Assembly: GCF_017301735.1 (NCBI RefSeq) | Contig: NZ_CP071090.1 | Location: 12,259,001-12,323,000 of the forward strand | Direction of reading: 5' to 3' | Length of the DNA stretch: 64,000 nt | Source of the DNA: Pyxidicoccus parkwaysis | GTDB lineage: Bacteria > Myxococcota > Myxococcia > Myxococcales > Myxococcaceae | Shown here: piece after piece, positions 62,600 through 64,000 of the stretch | How the letters are laid out: each line of letters begins with the position of its first letter | How positions within the stretch are numbered: position 1 is the stretch's first letter | Program-made: the position numbers and the translations under genes | Notes under the pieces: generated by a model | Told to the model about the DNA's origin: nothing | What the model saw: the letters and a program-made list of their open reading frames with translations, nothing else | The model's database searches: none

Positions 62600-63211
62600 T
62601 TGAGCCTGCTGCTTGCCCTGAGTCTCGTCGCCCCCACGTCGCTTGCCCAATCGCCGTCCTCGCCCCGGGATGAGACGGTGCGGGTCCGCATCGAGACGGA
62701 CTCCCCCGAGGTCAGTCTCTTCCGCGTCACCGGCGAGGGGTTTGGGTCCGTCGCCACCGCGGGAGGCGCCGCCGCCGTGGGCATCATCAACTACCAGCGC
62801 GAGTGCAAGGCGCCCTGCGACGTCACCCTTCGCGACCCCACGACCGACTTCTTCATCGGTGGGTCGGGCATCACGCCATCACAACGCTTCACGCTGCAGG
62901 AGTACGGGCGGGACGTCTCCCTGCAGGTCAACCCGGGGAGCTCCGGTCTGCGATTCACCGGATGGGCCGCAACCATCATCGGGGTCTCGCTGGCCGCCAT
63001 CGGAGGGCTTGCCTACGCGATGGCGCCGGAGGTCAATGAGCTCCACACGCAGTCGGAAAGGAACAGTTGGGTCAAGGCGGGATTGGGGTCACTGATTGGC
63101 GGCGGAGCGTTGATGGTGATCGGCATCCCGCTCATCGCGTTCAACGGAACGGACGTGAAGTTCGTGCCGAACAAGCCGGCGGGGACGGCCAACCGGGGAC
63201 TGGACCTCTGA
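62600..63211 (+). CDS. Exported membrane-anchored protein, unknown function
   Basis: A 203-residue protein with a TTG start. GGAGG lies six bases upstream and the TTG begins a signal peptide (SLLLALSLVAPTSLAQ). This decides the start against upstream in-frame codons. A beta-rich domain (about 25-120) has VRVRIETDSPEVSLFRV and CKAPCDVTLRDPTTDFFIGG. Two membrane helices follow near the C-terminus (ATIIGVSLAAIGGLAYAM and GLGSLIGGGALMVIGIPL). Proteins of this shape appear common in myxobacteria, from recollection; no function is known. Confidence 0.72.
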   Translation: MSLLLALSLVAPTSLAQSPSSPRDETVRVRIETDSPEVSLFRVTGEGFGSVATAGGAAAVGIINYQRECKAPCDVTLRDPTTDFFIGGSGITPSQRFTLQEYGRDVSLQVNPGSSGLRFTGWAATIIGVSLAAIGGLAYAMAPEVNELHTQSERNSWVKAGLGSLIGGGALMVIGIPLIAFNGTDVKFVPNKPAGTANRGLDL

Positions 63212-63259
63212 TACAGAGGTCACCCGGATGAACCACCCCCAGCGCTCCAGTGTGTCCGC

Positions 63260-64000
63260 ATGACTTCGCCCCTCGTCCTGGGGACGGTCCTCTCGCTCCT
63301 GTCCACCGCGTCGCCAGAGTCCCCGTCGGCGCGGTGGGGATTGCATTGGAACGCGCCCTCGGAATGCATCCAGGCGGCTCCCCTGGCGCGTGCCGTGGAA
63401 GCGCGCCTGGGGCGTTCCGTGTTTGGCGCCCTGCCGGACGTGCTCATCCATGGCGTGCTGGAGCCCGCGTCCCCGTCCGGCTGGTCCGCGAGGCTCACGC
63501 TCGTGGATGGCCGGGGCGCCGTGCTGGGGAGCCGCGACATCGACTCCGCCACGCCCGCGTGCGCGGACATCGAACGGCGGCTCGTGCTGGTCCTCGCGTT
63601 GATGATCGACCCGGAGGCCTTGGGGTACCGCGAGCCTGCCTCGGAGCCCGCCGAGGTGGAGCCCCTCCCCGAGGAAGCCTCCTCGCGCCCGGAGGAGGTG
63701 GAGGTCGCGGAGCCCGAGGTGCCCGTGAGGGACGAAGTCCCCTTGGAGCAGACTCGCGCGGCACCCTGGCCCGGCCGCTCGACGGTGTCCGTCACCGCGA
63801 TGACGACGGCGGGCTTCGGAGAAGGTCTCGCCTGGGGTGGAGGCCTCGGCTGGCGGGGGGCGGGGAGCGTGACGTGGTTCGTGGGGCTCTCGGTGCTCCC
63901 ATGGACTCGCTCGGAGCTCGAGGACGGGCGTCTGGGATTGGGCATGGCGGCGCCCGAGGTCGGCCTCTGCCCGCTCGTGAGGGGCGGCTCCGGCTGGGAG
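63260..64000 (+). CDS. Exported protein, probable envelope component (3' end beyond window)
   Basis: An open frame of 247 codons from the ATG at 63260 to the window edge. The N-terminus (MTSPLVLGTVLSLLSTASPE) is signal-like. A conserved-looking domain follows (WGLHWNAPSECIQAAPLARA, RRLVLVLALMIDPEALG). After a Glu/Pro-rich linker the visible end is Gly-rich with barrel-like strands (WGGGLGWRGAGSVTWFVGLS). The linker-plus-strands layout fits an envelope protein with a C-terminal beta-barrel, but the C-terminus is missing. It follows the previous gene by 48 bases and may be co-transcribed. Confidence 0.68.
   Translation, partial: MTSPLVLGTVLSLLSTASPESPSARWGLHWNAPSECIQAAPLARAVEARLGRSVFGALPDVLIHGVLEPASPSGWSARLTLVDGRGAVLGSRDIDSATPACADIERRLVLVLALMIDPEALGYREPASEPAEVEPLPEEASSRPEEVEVAEPEVPVRDEVPLEQTRAAPWPGRSTVSVTAMTTAGFGEGLAWGGGLGWRGAGSVTWFVGLSVLPWTRSELEDGRLGLGMAAPEVGLCPLVRGGSGWE

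Overview
The window looks like a chromosomal segment from a myxobacterium of the Myxococcaceae (Myxococcus, Corallococcus or Pyxidicoccus type). The basis is very high GC with strong third-position GC, which produces long antisense shadow reading frames, plus eukaryote-like Ser/Thr kinases with huge Pro/Ala linkers or TPR tails, FHA-domain proteins, and many small lipoproteins with Asp/Thr/Ala/Gly-rich linkers. Species cannot be fixed by reading alone.

Layout. 1-5.9 kb (minus strand): a truncated DUF4175 membrane protein, a MarR-type regulator, a C69-family peptidase, and a ComEA-like helix-hairpin-helix protein coupled to a small conserved protein. 6.1-9.1 kb (plus): an M19 dipeptidase, an envelope protein, a short lipoprotein and an FHA protein. 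9.1-26 kb (plus): a vitamin B12 acquisition region. A first cobalamin riboswitch precedes a BtuB-like TonB receptor, a Cys-rich/beta-propeller-like lipoprotein and BtuF. A DUF4177 protein and the BtuC permease follow. A second cobalamin riboswitch then heads three translationally coupled envelope genes ending in a Tat-type Rieske lipoprotein. An FHA-GAF-cyclase and a 1242-aa Ser/Thr kinase are inserted before the BtuD ATPase.

26-33.5 kb holds housekeeping and membrane genes: a spermidine-synthase-like membrane fusion, DUF1275, a HIT hydrolase, a GT-C mannosyltransferase-like protein, and the coupled pair hprK-rapZ. 33.5-43 kb is rich in secreted or unusual proteins: a lipoprotein, a modular protein of unknown function, a metzincin with VCBS/FG-GAP-like repeats, a C39-like cysteine peptidase, a kinase-TPR protein and a PhyH-type oxygenase. 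43-54 kb contains an S41-like peptidase, a SnoaL-like protein, a decayed DUF2238 gene, a second C39-like protein followed by a gene that duplicates its C-terminal domain, an M20 peptidase, a DUF819 permease, an esterase, an MFS exporter and a VOC/PhnB protein. 54-64 kb is accessory: two short remnants of one transposase tail, a protein built from consecutive eight-residue repeats, a NuiA-like nuclease inhibitor near an EEP-type nuclease, several Cys-rich secreted proteins, and a beta-helix protein.

The most coherent system is B12 uptake: outer-membrane receptor, candidate surface-capture lipoproteins, periplasmic binding protein and inner-membrane BtuCD, under two riboswitches. The Rieske protein in the second operon is the least expected component. 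The most unusual single protein is the octad-repeat protein at 56.1-57.4 kb. No rRNA, tRNA or CRISPR array was seen.
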